DNA of 64,000 bases from Thermoanaerobaculia bacterium (GTDB lineage: Bacteria; Acidobacteriota; Thermoanaerobaculia; Multivoradales; J023): NCBI GenBank assembly GCA_030431255.1, contig JAUIJL010000001.1, positions 434,001-498,000 of the forward strand. Reading direction: 5' to 3'. Shown here one piece after another: positions 40,547 to 49,358 of the stretch; within the stretch, counting starts at the first letter, position 1, and each line of letters begins with the position of its first letter. The notes under the pieces were generated by a model. That model searched no databases. It had not been told where the DNA came from and was given only the letters and a program-made list of their open reading frames with translations. The position numbers were made by a program, and so were the translations under genes.

Positions 40547-41757
40547 GAAGAAGCTCCCAGGAGGTCAGTTACCCAGGCCGGTTCGGCGGCCTGAATGAAA
40601 ATCGTGATATTCCAAATGAGGTACAGGGCAATCAGGCCATACGCTTGAGTCCTGCCCACCCTTGTGCCGTTTTCTTCCTGCCTCTCCCAAAGAAAGAGCG
40701 CCATCACGAGCACCGTGATGCCAAGGAGCGCGATACGCAGCGGTTGAATGTCGGCGGAGGAGAGACCAGCTACGGTTTGCATATGGATGTCCCCATAGAT
40801 CCATCCATAGATCAAAAGTGGCAAACCGAGAGCGACGCAGATGTCGAAGATGTTGCTACCCACAGCATTGGCAACGGCGTCGTCATAATCTCCTTTGAGC
40901 GCATTGCCCACGGAGATAAAGGTGTCGGGAACGCTGGTGGCTGCCGCACCCAATATCACTGCCGTGAAATAGCCAGGAACGCCCAAAGCCTCGGCGGAAC
41001 GCATCACTGCTTCAGCCAAGAAATAGCACGAGACGCTGAGACTGAGCACAGAAAGGGTCAGCACCGTCCAAGCCGAAGCCGCGGAATATGGACGGTCTCG
41101 AAAGAACAATCCGTTCCAGTCTTGGGTCAGGAGCTTGAGCCACCAAGCTCTTGGCCGCTGGTCGCTCTCGGGGTCCTGCTCATGGTTGATCTGCTCATCC
41201 GCGACCTGCCGGTGGGAGACTTGCTCTTCGGGCTCATCGACGGCGCCGGCCCCAGTCGGCCGCATTTGCCACATCAAGAACGTGAAATAGATCCCATAGA
41301 TCAGCATCAGCAAGCCACCCATCCACCACGACAATACCGTTCCGCCCAGGAATAGGATCAGCGCCACTTCGGCGGCTAGAAAAAAGAGCCCGTCACGGAG
41401 AATCACCGCGCGATCCAAACGGATGAAGGGCAAAGGCTGAGGCATCGCGCGACTCTTGACCGTCACGGCCAAGATGCAAAGAGCCGGAATCACCACAGCG
41501 TTGAAGACGGCGCTTCCGGCGCAGGTGGCGACACCGGCGGAGAAGCCGCCCAAGTCTTGGTAGAGGAATAGCAGGAAGAACGTGGTCAGCAGCTCGGGCA
41601 TGGAGCTGCCGATCGCCTCCAAGGTGGCACCGCGCACTCCGGGAGGCATGCGAAACACATGAGCTCCTAGGTGATACGACGATGTCTCGAACGAATCACA
41701 GGCATATTTGATCAGAACGGAGCAAAGGAGCACCGTCCCCAGGGCTGTTAAAAGCAT
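40543..41757 (-). CDS. CaCA-family Na+/Ca2+ (cation) exchanger
   Basis: 404 residues from the ATG at 41757 (MLLTALGTVLLCSVLIKYAC); an upstream ATG at 41814 would add 19 residues that lack family features. Two inverted alpha repeats are visible: ATLEAIGSSMPELLTTFFLL and GAAATSVPDTFISVGNALKG with VGSNIFDICVALGLPLLIYG. They match the GxTxxAxGTS(x)PEL consensus of Ca2+/cation exchangers, though the first repeat has SSMPEL. Eight to ten membrane helices and a large cytoplasmic loop with many Glu/Gln (about 150-215) are present. It overlaps the terA-like gene by four bases, so it is co-translated with the Ter proteins; a role in the Ca2+-dependent Ter system is plausible. Confidence 0.88.
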   Translation of the reverse strand: MLLTALGTVLLCSVLIKYACDSFETSSYHLGAHVFRMPPGVRGATLEAIGSSMPELLTTFFLLFLYQDLGGFSAGVATCAGSAVFNAVVIPALCILAVTVKSRAMPQPLPFIRLDRAVILRDGLFFLAAEVALILFLGGTVLSWWMGGLLMLIYGIYFTFLMWQMRPTGAGAVDEPEEQVSHRQVADEQINHEQDPESDQRPRAWWLKLLTQDWNGLFFRDRPYSAASAWTVLTLSVLSLSVSCYFLAEAVMRSAEALGVPGYFTAVILGAAATSVPDTFISVGNALKGDYDDAVANAVGSNIFDICVALGLPLLIYGWIYGDIHMQTVAGLSSADIQPLRIALLGITVLVMALFLWERQEENGTRVGRTQAYGLIALYLIWNITIFIQAAEPAWVTDLLGASS

Positions 41758-41866
41758 GGGTGATCCATTTCCAATTGGATTTTTCCGAAGAAAGCGGCCA
41801 CAGGAATCCCACACGGAAAGTTCCGTGGCCGACGATCAGACTGTTAAAAAGGGTTATGGAATCAAG

Positions 41867-42277
41867 TCAGGAGCCGAGCAAATCGATTTTGAATCTCAGT
41901 GCTCCGTGGATGGTTGTGGCCTTTTCTTTGAGATGGGCCAACAATGCCCTCTCAACAGCGTCATATTCACCGTCCCCTTCGATCCGCGAGATCAACCAAT
42001 TTCCTTCGGCTTCATCCACCTCTCCGGGGGATTGCTCGTCCTGAAGCAGATGATCGGCGATGGCTTCCACAAAGAAGGGTTGCCATGAGGGCGCATTGGC
42101 TCGGCCCGACACCGCATCGTTCAGATCGAATAGAAAATCTGCTTCTCGACGATCGATCAGTCCGTCTGCATATAGCCTTTGGCGCAGAGATTCCACTTCC
42201 TCGGCGTCGATGACGCCGTCTTCGAGGATCGATGCGGCAAGCTCTTGCAACGAATTTTCAGTGGTGCTTTCAGTCAC
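41867..42277 (-). CDS. TerB-like acidic helical protein
   Basis: 136 residues from GTG at 42277 (AAAGGAA eight bases before). Acidic and helical: SILEDGVIDAEEVESLRQRL, LIDRREADFLFDLNDAVSG, WQPFFVEAIADHLLQ, EVDEAEGNWLISRIEGDG. Paired acidic helix-loop-helix units resemble the TerB core, which binds divalent metals via Asp/Glu. It lies between terD-like and exchanger genes in one transcript. TerB assignment is by layout and operon context; sequence identity is low. Confidence 0.65.
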   Translation of the reverse strand: MTESTTENSLQELAASILEDGVIDAEEVESLRQRLYADGLIDRREADFLFDLNDAVSGRANAPSWQPFFVEAIADHLLQDEQSPGEVDEAEGNWLISRIEGDGEYDAVERALLAHLKEKATTIHGALRFKIDLLGS

Positions 42278-42358
42278 GATATGATTCCTTTCTGTGAGTT
42301 GAGGTGAGGCCGGATGGTTAACCTCGATGTGCTTCCGCACGAGGTTTCGGGCAATGCT

Positions 42359-42892
42359 TCAGCCATCGATGATCGGCGCCAGCTGATCGAGGGATTTCAA
42401 ACCCTTGAGGGTGCCCGCACGGCTGGTATTGACGATTTTTGCACCCATGGGACTGGAGTTGTCGATGGTCGCGATGACGCAGGCATTGCCGATATCGCCG
42501 GTGACCAGCTTGACCTCGTGATGGGTCCCGGAATCATCCATCAACGTGACGGCCGCGTCGCTCCCTGGAAAACGAGCAGGCTCGCCCTGTTGAACGGCGC
42601 CGTAGTCCCAACAGATGATCCACACATAGCGCATCTCGTCGAGCTTCATCACCCTCAAGGTTTCTTCGTTGTCGCCACCGGCATCTCCAACTCCCTCATC
42701 ACCACTGAGCTGCATGAAAGGGAAGGCGTTTAGGTCGCCGAGCTCCCCGAAGTAGACCATGCCTCTCTCGCCGCTCTTGTTTTCATAAGCGGCTGCCAAA
42801 TCGAAATCCGCAGCAGTGGTCCACTTGAGGGTTACCATGAATTGCTTGATCCCACCGAGGGCAGCCTCTGCACCTTTTTGTTTCAGTTCCAT
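42359..42892 (-). CDS. TerD-family protein
   Basis: 177 residues from the ATG at 42892 (MELKQKGAEAALGGI), chosen because GGAG lies six bases upstream; an ATG at 42922 lacks such a site. Beta-sandwich of the TerD superfamily: FMVTLKWTTAADFDLAAAYE, GMVYFGELGDLNAFPFMQLS, RYVWIICWDYGA and GDIGNACVIATIDNSSPMG. The Asp pairs (FDLAA, GDLNAFPF, LSGDEGVGDAGGD) are candidate Ca2+ ligands. First gene of the Ter operon: TerD, TerB-like, exchanger, TerA, small peptide. It is separated from the upstream SDF symporter by ~380 bases. Confidence 0.85.
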   Translation of the reverse strand: MELKQKGAEAALGGIKQFMVTLKWTTAADFDLAAAYENKSGERGMVYFGELGDLNAFPFMQLSGDEGVGDAGGDNEETLRVMKLDEMRYVWIICWDYGAVQQGEPARFPGSDAAVTLMDDSGTHHEVKLVTGDIGNACVIATIDNSSPMGAKIVNTSRAGTLKGLKSLDQLAPIIDG

Positions 42893-43167
42893 CGGAGTCT
42901 CCTTGATCGAGATCCGGGCCATCGGCCCAGCTTTTGGAGCACGTCCATCGTGCTTTCGCCTGCATTGGACACGAGATCCTGAAAAAGGTTGAAAGGAATC
43001 CGATTTTTCTTTTCATGGGCGAGCAGAACCTGGGCAGTCCCGCCTCCCGCATGGTTGCAGGCGCCGGTGGATTGAGGACGTACCGAGATAAGATAGCCAC
43101 TCACGACGGCCCGTTGCCGACTCACCCCCCTCCCTGCGAACGCGGTGCAGAATCAAGAGGTTGTGCC

Positions 43168-43308
43168 ATGAATCCTGGATCCGAGTCCCGAGACATCACC
43201 CGCCTGCTCTGGAGCTGGCGGGCCGGGGACGGCGATGCCCTCGATGAGCTCCGCGGCGGAGCTTCGTCATCTGGACACCCCGCCGTAGTGATGATCAAGG
43301 ATGAGTAG
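43168..43308 (+). pseudogene. Truncated N-terminus of an ECF sigma factor
   Basis: The ATG at 43168 opens MNPGSESRDITRLLWSWRAG, then DGDALDEL. This is the helix that starts kinase-linked ECF sigma factors (compare DDLTHLLRSVQSGGDDARGL in the intact factor at 2603). After 28 residues the similarity ends and an unrelated tail leads to a stop at 43306. The remnant overlaps the 3' end of the minus-strand symporter gene. No regions 2-4 remain. It is the second sigma fossil in the window. Confidence 0.6.
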
Positions 43309-44580
43309 TGAAGGGCAGTCGTCGGTCGAATTGGCACCGGTTCGAAAGGCGTCGGGTAAGCCGACCTGAAGGCCCAAAAATGTCACCAAGAAGGCTCCTT
43401 GAAGTGCCTCCGGAACGCCGAGAACCGCCATCATCGGCCCTGCGAAAAGAACCAGCTCTCCAGGAATTCCCGGTACCCCGAAACCGATAAGGAACACCAT
43501 AGGAAAGCAAAGCAGCAGGTCAAAGAGTCCAAGTGGTAGACCCAGGAGAGACGCCGTGGCTGCGAGAACGACGAAACAACAGGTGAGGGTTCCATTGATG
43601 TTGAAAATAGAGCCGACGGCTATGGTGACCCGGCGAACGGTCTCATCGATTTCGGGAAAAAGGTGGCGGACGAGGTACAGATTAAGGGGTGTCGCTAGAG
43701 CCTCTGAGGAGGTGGCCCAGAGTAGAGGGTAGATTCGGCAAAAGTAGTCGCGGAAGTATGAACGGACCGAGAAGCCCGATCGTAAATACCGGACTCGTGC
43801 CAGCAAGATGCCGTGCCAGCTGGTTGAAATGGTGCCGGTTAGAAGTGAGATCGCAAGGTAGAGCAACAAGAGGTTTTCAGCAGTGTCGGTGGCAAAGTTG
43901 AGCCCAAAGATCTCTGCCGAAGCGAGTCGATCGGCCGGAAGATTTGCTGCCAACACCTCCGGCAGGGTGACGACGTGCAGCCCTACGAGGAAGGTGAAGA
44001 CCGGTACGACTGCGGTTAGAAGCCCCCCAATCTTCTCGAGCAGGTCGGGGAATCGACTGAATTCCTCAACCCAGCGGCGGTTCGTCCGTCGCAGAATCAC
44101 TGCTGCCGCCACCGAAGCGTAGACCGCCCAGAGATAGGGGCTGTGCCACAGCAGCCCCAACAAGCCTTCGCCCGAAGCGCGTAAGGCCTCGAGCGGGAGA
44201 CCGCCGTGGGCGATCCACGGCAGTTCGAAAGCAACGGACACGCAGACGATGGCAAATGAGCACGCGGCTATCCGCACGCGCACGAACCAGAACAAGGCGG
44301 AGATGGCAAAGCCGCCTTGGCGATCAGCTCGCAGCATCTTCAGCAGGGAGGGAGCGAGGATGAGGAAGATCGCCAAGGGGGCTACGCTGGAGTAGCCGCC
44401 CACCACCCACCCGAGCATGGCGGCAAGGACTGGTGCTCCCTCGACCTTTAAGCCGAGGGCGATACCAAGACCGAAGCCGAGAGCCGAAAAAAGTCCCGGT
44501 CGGTGGGTGAAGTGACCTTGAATGACCCTGGCTAGACTCGTCACCGGTCTTCGAATAAATAATTTCGTTTTGAACCGCAA
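43267..44580 (-). CDS. Dicarboxylate/amino-acid:cation symporter (SDF/DAACS family)
   Basis: 437 residues, eight membrane helices plus two re-entrant hairpin loops. Signature segments: WATSSEALATPLNLYL (HP1 serine-rich motif), GSIFNINGTLTCCFVV (TM7, where the family has NMDGT/NxNGT), VPGIPGELVLFAGPMMAVLG (HP2) and LPDAFRTGANSTDDC (TM8, Asp and Arg of the substrate site). The family uses Na+ or H+ to import glutamate, aspartate or C4-dicarboxylates. TM8 RTGAN has an Arg at the residue that favours acidic substrates. It stands alone on this strand, upstream of the Ter operon; no link is established. Confidence 0.85.
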   Translation of the reverse strand: MRFKTKLFIRRPVTSLARVIQGHFTHRPGLFSALGFGLGIALGLKVEGAPVLAAMLGWVVGGYSSVAPLAIFLILAPSLLKMLRADRQGGFAISALFWFVRVRIAACSFAIVCVSVAFELPWIAHGGLPLEALRASGEGLLGLLWHSPYLWAVYASVAAAVILRRTNRRWVEEFSRFPDLLEKIGGLLTAVVPVFTFLVGLHVVTLPEVLAANLPADRLASAEIFGLNFATDTAENLLLLYLAISLLTGTISTSWHGILLARVRYLRSGFSVRSYFRDYFCRIYPLLWATSSEALATPLNLYLVRHLFPEIDETVRRVTIAVGSIFNINGTLTCCFVVLAATASLLGLPLGLFDLLLCFPMVFLIGFGVPGIPGELVLFAGPMMAVLGVPEALQGAFLVTFLGLQVGLPDAFRTGANSTDDCPSLLILDHHYGGVSR

Positions 44581-44725
44581 CCGGAATACGACATCAGATA
44601 GCTCTATGACTGAGAGTTAGTTTAACACGGGCCAGCCCGGGGGAGTTGAAGCGCTACGCGGAAACCGACCCAATTCGTGCGAGAACGCCGTGGCCGAGTC
44701 GGTGATCGGACCCTGCGCGGGAGGC

Positions 44726-44754
44726 TTGACAGGGCAGCTGCGCCGACGTTAGTT
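44726..44754 (+). promoter_or_regulatory. Possible sigma70 promoter for the PhyH gene
   Basis: TTGACA (44726-44731), 17 bases, then TTAGTT (44749-44754), 68 bases upstream of the PhyH start. The -35 is perfect; the -10 is weak. Confidence 0.35.
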
Positions 44755-44821
44755 TGACGGCGATTCAAAACGAAATCGTCCATTGTCATGGACTCCTGCA
44801 GCTTGCAACATCGGAGGAGAT

Positions 44822-45646
44822 ATGACCACGAGTGTCGGACCACCACTGGTACGTGACGTCACCGACGAGGAGGTCGCGGCGTACGTCCGTGACGGTTGGG
44901 TATCGCTGCCAGGCTTCGTGGACAAGGATCTGGTCGCCGAAATGCTGGCAGCTTCGAAGTCGCTGATGGGCGAATCGGGCGCAGATTGGGAGCTGCGGCC
45001 CGGAGTGGACATCGATTTCGATCTTTGGCATGACCGCCACTTCCTGGCTCGTGAGGGCATCGAGCCGTTTCGTAACCTCGCGTACGCGCCGCGAATTGGC
45101 CATGCCGCTCAGCGCTTCAATCAGCGTGACGTTGCCATTCGGCACTACCAAGACATGATCGCCGTCAAGCCGCCTGCGGGAACCACGTCGCGGTCAAAGG
45201 CAACTCCTTTCCACCAGGACTTTCCGAATCGACAGTTCGATCGTGTCGGCAATGTGTCCTTCTGGATCGCCTTGGAGGAGATGCCGGCAGAGCGAGGCAC
45301 CATGCGTTTTTGTTCCGGCTCCCATCGTGAGGGGTCCCTAGGTCATAACATCGGCCGCGGCCCAGACGATCCAGACGTTCACGAAGTGTATCCGTGGTTG
45401 GCCGAGCGCTGTCCGCTGTCCGAGCCGCGCGATATGGGCCCCGGCGACGCCACTGCTCACAGCTCGCTGGTGTTGCATTGCGCCCCGGAGAACACGACCG
45501 ACGTTCCCCGCTGGGTCTATATTTCGATGTACATTCCGGCGGACACGCTGTGGACCGGACAACCCTTCAGTGACGCCGGCGTTCAAGGAGAGCTCGTCAA
45601 GGGCCAACCGTTCGATCATCCCAACTACCCGGTGATCTACCCGTAA
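44822..45646 (+). CDS. PhyH-family Fe(II)/2-oxoglutarate dioxygenase
   Basis: 274 residues from the ATG at 44822 (GGAGGAGAT upstream). Phytanoyl-CoA dioxygenase family: VAAYVRDGWVSLPGFVDKDL at the N-terminus, iron site HxD in PFHQDFPNRQF, MRFCSGSHREGSLGH, and distal His in GPGDATAHSSLVLHCAPENT, then RWVYISMYIPADT with the 2-oxoglutarate-binding Arg. The family hydroxylates fatty acyl chains, natural products and phosphonates. The phosphotransferase gene follows after 60 bases, and a TonB receptor after that, all on one strand. This suggests uptake and modification of one hydrophobic or natural-product substrate. Confidence 0.88.
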   Translation: MTTSVGPPLVRDVTDEEVAAYVRDGWVSLPGFVDKDLVAEMLAASKSLMGESGADWELRPGVDIDFDLWHDRHFLAREGIEPFRNLAYAPRIGHAAQRFNQRDVAIRHYQDMIAVKPPAGTTSRSKATPFHQDFPNRQFDRVGNVSFWIALEEMPAERGTMRFCSGSHREGSLGHNIGRGPDDPDVHEVYPWLAERCPLSEPRDMGPGDATAHSSLVLHCAPENTTDVPRWVYISMYIPADTLWTGQPFSDAGVQGELVKGQPFDHPNYPVIYP

Positions 45647-45706
45647 GCGACGTGACGAATGTCCTGAGCAAGAGCCCGCCGCCGGCGGGCCTTGAGGAGG
45701 TACAAA

Positions 45707-46807
45707 ATGCCTGATTTTCCGACACGTCCCGATTTGCTCACGCGCGAGTGGCTTACCCAGATTCTCAAGTCGGCGGACCAGTTGGCCGGCAATCAGGAAG
45801 TCCAGACGTTTTCCGTTCAGCCGATTGGGGTTGGGGTCGGGCATATGGGAAGGGTCGTTCGCACCGAGCTCGATTACGGGGGGGGCTGCTCGGCGGCGCC
45901 TAGCTCCTTAGTCATCAAGTTTTCTCACGAAGTCCAGGCCAACAGAGCCGTTGGAATGGGCCTTCGCCTTTACGATCGAGAGGTCACGTTCTTCAACCAA
46001 ATTGCCGGCTCTTTGGCGGTCCCGCGGCCCGCCTGCTATTTCGCTGCCTACGTTGACGAAACCGGAGACTGCGCCATCGTGCTCGAAGATATGCGCCGAT
46101 TCAGAAACGGTGATGAGCTCGTGGGTGTCAGCTTCGACGAGGCAAAGCAAGTGATTGACGCGCTGACGCCGCTGCACGCAGCGTATTGGGAGAATACGGG
46201 ACAAGAGTTTCTGCGGGATGCCATGCGCGTAGAGTCCAACTGGAATGAAGCGTACTCGACGATCGTTGAGGGGACCTGGGAGAACTGTGTTGAGCAATTT
46301 GGTTATTGCTTTCCTCCTGAGGTCGAGAAGTCGTTGGAGAAGTATGTTGGTGGGCTCCGCCGGCTTCACTTGGTCATGGGTGACCGTGCGCAGACGTTGG
46401 TACATGGCGATCCGAGGATGGATAACGTCATGTTCAATGATGGAGATGAAGGGCCACCGTTGGTGCTGCTCGACTGGCAAACTTTGATGATCACCAACCC
46501 GCTCCACGACCTCGCTTACATTCTCAGCATGAGCGCTACGACCGAAGCTCGGAGATCGATGGAAGACGATTTGGTTCGCTACTACCATTCAAAGCTGACT
46601 GAGCTCGGGGTCAAGGGATATAGCGTCGAACAGTGTTACGACGACTATGATCTGGCGTTGCTCTATATGATGTCGATAGCCATGGTGATGGGAGGTGGCT
46701 TCGATCCTGCGAATGAGCGTGGCAAGCTCCTGGCCGAGGAGGTTCTGCGTCGCGCTTGTGTATGTGTCACGGATCGAGGATTGCTGGAGCGAATTCCTGA
46801 GTCGTGA
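45707..46807 (+). CDS. Aminoglycoside-phosphotransferase/ecdysteroid-kinase-like small-molecule kinase
   Basis: 366 residues; ATG 45707 with GAGGAGG at 45694-45700. An APH/CHK-type kinase: LVIKFSHEV (Lys for ATP), AIVLEDM hinge, catalytic TLVHGDPRMDNVMFND and LVLLDWQTLM (Mg2+ Asp), then NPLHDLAYILSMSAT. The HGDPRxDNxxF variant with hinge LEDM is the pattern of ecdysteroid-kinase-like (CHK) proteins rather than clinical resistance enzymes. The substrate is presumably an alcohol made or bound by the neighbouring PhyH enzyme. A 17-base GC palindrome (GCCCGCCGCCGGCGGGC, 45674-45690) precedes the ribosome binding site. Confidence 0.82.
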   Translation: MPDFPTRPDLLTREWLTQILKSADQLAGNQEVQTFSVQPIGVGVGHMGRVVRTELDYGGGCSAAPSSLVIKFSHEVQANRAVGMGLRLYDREVTFFNQIAGSLAVPRPACYFAAYVDETGDCAIVLEDMRRFRNGDELVGVSFDEAKQVIDALTPLHAAYWENTGQEFLRDAMRVESNWNEAYSTIVEGTWENCVEQFGYCFPPEVEKSLEKYVGGLRRLHLVMGDRAQTLVHGDPRMDNVMFNDGDEGPPLVLLDWQTLMITNPLHDLAYILSMSATTEARRSMEDDLVRYYHSKLTELGVKGYSVEQCYDDYDLALLYMMSIAMVMGGGFDPANERGKLLAEEVLRRACVCVTDRGLLERIPES

Positions 46808-46985
46808 ACAGTAACGCTTGATGGTTTAGTGACCGGCACCGCGTATCGGCGCTGTGGGCAAGACGCACGGGCGGTTAGACACAGCGTCCTGAGTGTGCAA
46901 TTCTATTAGCCAAAAACATGAAGCGTGGGAAAGTGTTTCCGGGTCGATCCACTGATTTGGTTGTTTGTGCAAGAAGGAGAAAAGC

Positions 46986-49295
46986 GTGAATTGTCTCCCT
47001 ATGGCCCTTTCAGTCCTCATGATGCTGCCGCCCGCGGTCTCCTCAGCTCGCGATGCAGACTCTCAGGCGTCGCAGGCAGCCGAGACGCCCGCCGAAGACT
47101 CATCAGCCGATACCTCGACTGTCTTTGAGGACGAGGTCGTCGTAACGGCGCAGAAGCGGTCCGAGAATATCCGAGACGTACCGATCAGCATCACAGCGTT
47201 GACCGGCGAAGAGCTCGAAGATGCCGGCGTTACCAACAGCCTCGAGCTGGGCGCCGTCGTGCCGAGTCTCAAGATCGACCGAGTCGGGTCCAGCACTATA
47301 CCCGCAGTGCGGGGTGTCTCGTCTTACGTCACGACGGCCGGCGCCGACCCCAATGTGGCGATGTACATCGACGACGTCTACGTAGCATCGATGCAGACCG
47401 CGACCCTGGATCTTGCGGACATCAGCCGCATCGAGGTGTTGAAAGGGCCTCAGGGGACGTTATTCGGCCGCAACGCCACGGGCGGAGCCATTCGGATTTT
47501 CACCAAACAGCCTCGTTTGGAGTCTCTGGCCGGTGATTTCAGTCTCAGCTATGGGAGATTCGACAATCTGGTCCTTAAAGGTTACCTTTCCGGTCCGATG
47601 ATTTCCGAGAAGCTCGCCGCTAGCATCACGGCTTATCACGAATCCGGAGAAAGCTACTACAACAACCTAACCCCGGATGTTCCTTTGCAGGATATCGAGA
47701 ATTTTTCCGTTCGGGCGAAGCTCCTGTACACCCCTTCGGACACCACCCGAATTCAGCTTAGCGCCCACAGCGGTGAGCGCAACGACCCTTCAGCCATCCT
47801 TTACTTCCCGCAGGATGGTGTCACGATCGCTCAAGGGGTTCCGGGAGCGATCATTCCGACCCGGCCATACGACGTCGCGACCGACGTCCCGATTTTCGAA
47901 GAGATCAACAGAGAAGGTGTCAATCTACAATTCACCAAGACCAGCTCGGCGGGCGAGCTCAGCGTGCTCGGTGCTTGGAGCCTAGTGGAGTCCGATGGGC
48001 CGGTGTCTCTCATCGCGGCCGCGTATCCTGCCCCCTTCACGGGGTTTCAGGCCGATGTGAACGATCGTACCGAGGCTTGGTCGGGGGAAATCAACTTCGC
48101 ATCGCGGGAATTCGGCAAATTCAGCTTCGTCGCCGGCGCCAACTACTACGATAAGGACGCCATTTGGAATCCCCTCGAAGTCCAGCAGAACCTTCCTGGC
48201 AGCACGTTCGCCGTCAGCATTTTCGCGGGGCAGTCGTCAAAAGCGTTCGCTGTCTATGGTGAAGCCACCTATCGGGCTGCCGACAACCTGACGATTGTCG
48301 GCGGGCTTCGATATAGCGACGAAGAGCGTGGCGCGACCGGATCGGTCGTCGGGGGTCTTCAACCGACTGGGGAGTACTATGACTGGGGGAGCCCTACCTT
48401 TGACAGTGTGACCCAGCGGTTGTCCGTGCTCTACGCGTTTTCACCGAAAAGCAATGCCTATTTCACGTACAGCACCGGTTTCAAGAGCGGTAATATTATT
48501 GCCACGAGCATACCCTTCGGGGTGACGCCCGAGCAGTGTGACGCAGCGAACGCATCGGCGCCTGGAAGCTGCGCCCGTCCGCCGGTGCTGGATCAGGAAG
48601 AGATCGACGCTTTCGAGATCGGCGTTAAATCGGTACCTAGAGCCGGCCTACAGCTCGATGCTGCCGTTTTCTTTTACGAGCTCTCCGATATCCAGATTCA
48701 GTCCTACGAAAATATCTGTTTACAAGAGCCTTGCCCGCCTAACCCCTTGGTTCAGCTGAGTGACTTCACGAATGCCGCGTCCGGCGAGATGTATGGCGCC
48801 GAGGCCAATCTCAACGCGCAAGTGAATAAGGAGTTTCGCATCAGCGCCGGCATCTCCCTCCTCGACGCGACGTTTTCCTCGTTTGACAACGCTTCCTGGC
48901 CCGTGCCCGCTCCAGGCGGTGTCGGCATGATCCAAGTTCCGACTCAATCGGCGAACGGGAATTTTCTGCCGCGAGCGCCGCAGTCGACCCTCCATCTGAC
49001 GGGGACTTATACCAGGACCCTGCCATCAGGTGTGTTTTCTCTGGCGGCAACCGGATACGCATCGGATCGCCTGTACTACGACGTCGGCAACGTTTTTTCC
49101 CAACCGAGTTACGAGACTCTCAGCCTGCGGGCTTCACTTTGGCCGGCCAGGGTGCCCAATATGAATCTGACCCTGTGGGGTAACAACGTCACCGATACTC
49201 GAGTGATCGCGGGCACAATTCTGGGCGACAGCGGCGCCAATCTGTCTTTCCTAGCACCGGCGACGTATGGTGTTACGGTGGGCTTCACCTTTTGA
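46986..49295 (+). CDS. TonB-dependent receptor, proteobacterial type
   Basis: 769 residues from GTG 46986 (AAGGAG at 46974-46979); the N-terminus is a short signal peptide (LPMALSVLMMLPPAVSSA). TonB box FEDEVVVTAQKRSENIRDVP, plug SITALTGEELEDAGVTNSLE, RIEVLKGPQGTLFGRNATGG, then barrel strands to a C-terminal Phe (YGVTVGFTF). This is the class common in sphingomonads and other Proteobacteria, unlike the carboxypeptidase-domain receptor at 17594, and suggests horizontal transfer of the PhyH-kinase-receptor cluster. It probably imports the substrate of the two upstream enzymes; identity unknown. Confidence 0.88.
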   Translation: MNCLPMALSVLMMLPPAVSSARDADSQASQAAETPAEDSSADTSTVFEDEVVVTAQKRSENIRDVPISITALTGEELEDAGVTNSLELGAVVPSLKIDRVGSSTIPAVRGVSSYVTTAGADPNVAMYIDDVYVASMQTATLDLADISRIEVLKGPQGTLFGRNATGGAIRIFTKQPRLESLAGDFSLSYGRFDNLVLKGYLSGPMISEKLAASITAYHESGESYYNNLTPDVPLQDIENFSVRAKLLYTPSDTTRIQLSAHSGERNDPSAILYFPQDGVTIAQGVPGAIIPTRPYDVATDVPIFEEINREGVNLQFTKTSSAGELSVLGAWSLVESDGPVSLIAAAYPAPFTGFQADVNDRTEAWSGEINFASREFGKFSFVAGANYYDKDAIWNPLEVQQNLPGSTFAVSIFAGQSSKAFAVYGEATYRAADNLTIVGGLRYSDEERGATGSVVGGLQPTGEYYDWGSPTFDSVTQRLSVLYAFSPKSNAYFTYSTGFKSGNIIATSIPFGVTPEQCDAANASAPGSCARPPVLDQEEIDAFEIGVKSVPRAGLQLDAAVFFYELSDIQIQSYENICLQEPCPPNPLVQLSDFTNAASGEMYGAEANLNAQVNKEFRISAGISLLDATFSSFDNASWPVPAPGGVGMIQVPTQSANGNFLPRAPQSTLHLTGTYTRTLPSGVFSLAATGYASDRLYYDVGNVFSQPSYETLSLRASLWPARVPNMNLTLWGNNVTDTRVIAGTILGDSGANLSFLAPATYGVTVGFTF

Positions 49296-49358
49296 GGTGA
49301 GGCGTCGTGTTGAGCCGGCCGGGAAATGCGGCTGGGGCAGGCAGCCACAGGGTGGGTT

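Noticed and set aside
45674-45690. GC palindrome as terminator between PhyH and kinase genes
   Set aside because: No T-run follows, and the kinase ribosome binding site begins four bases later.
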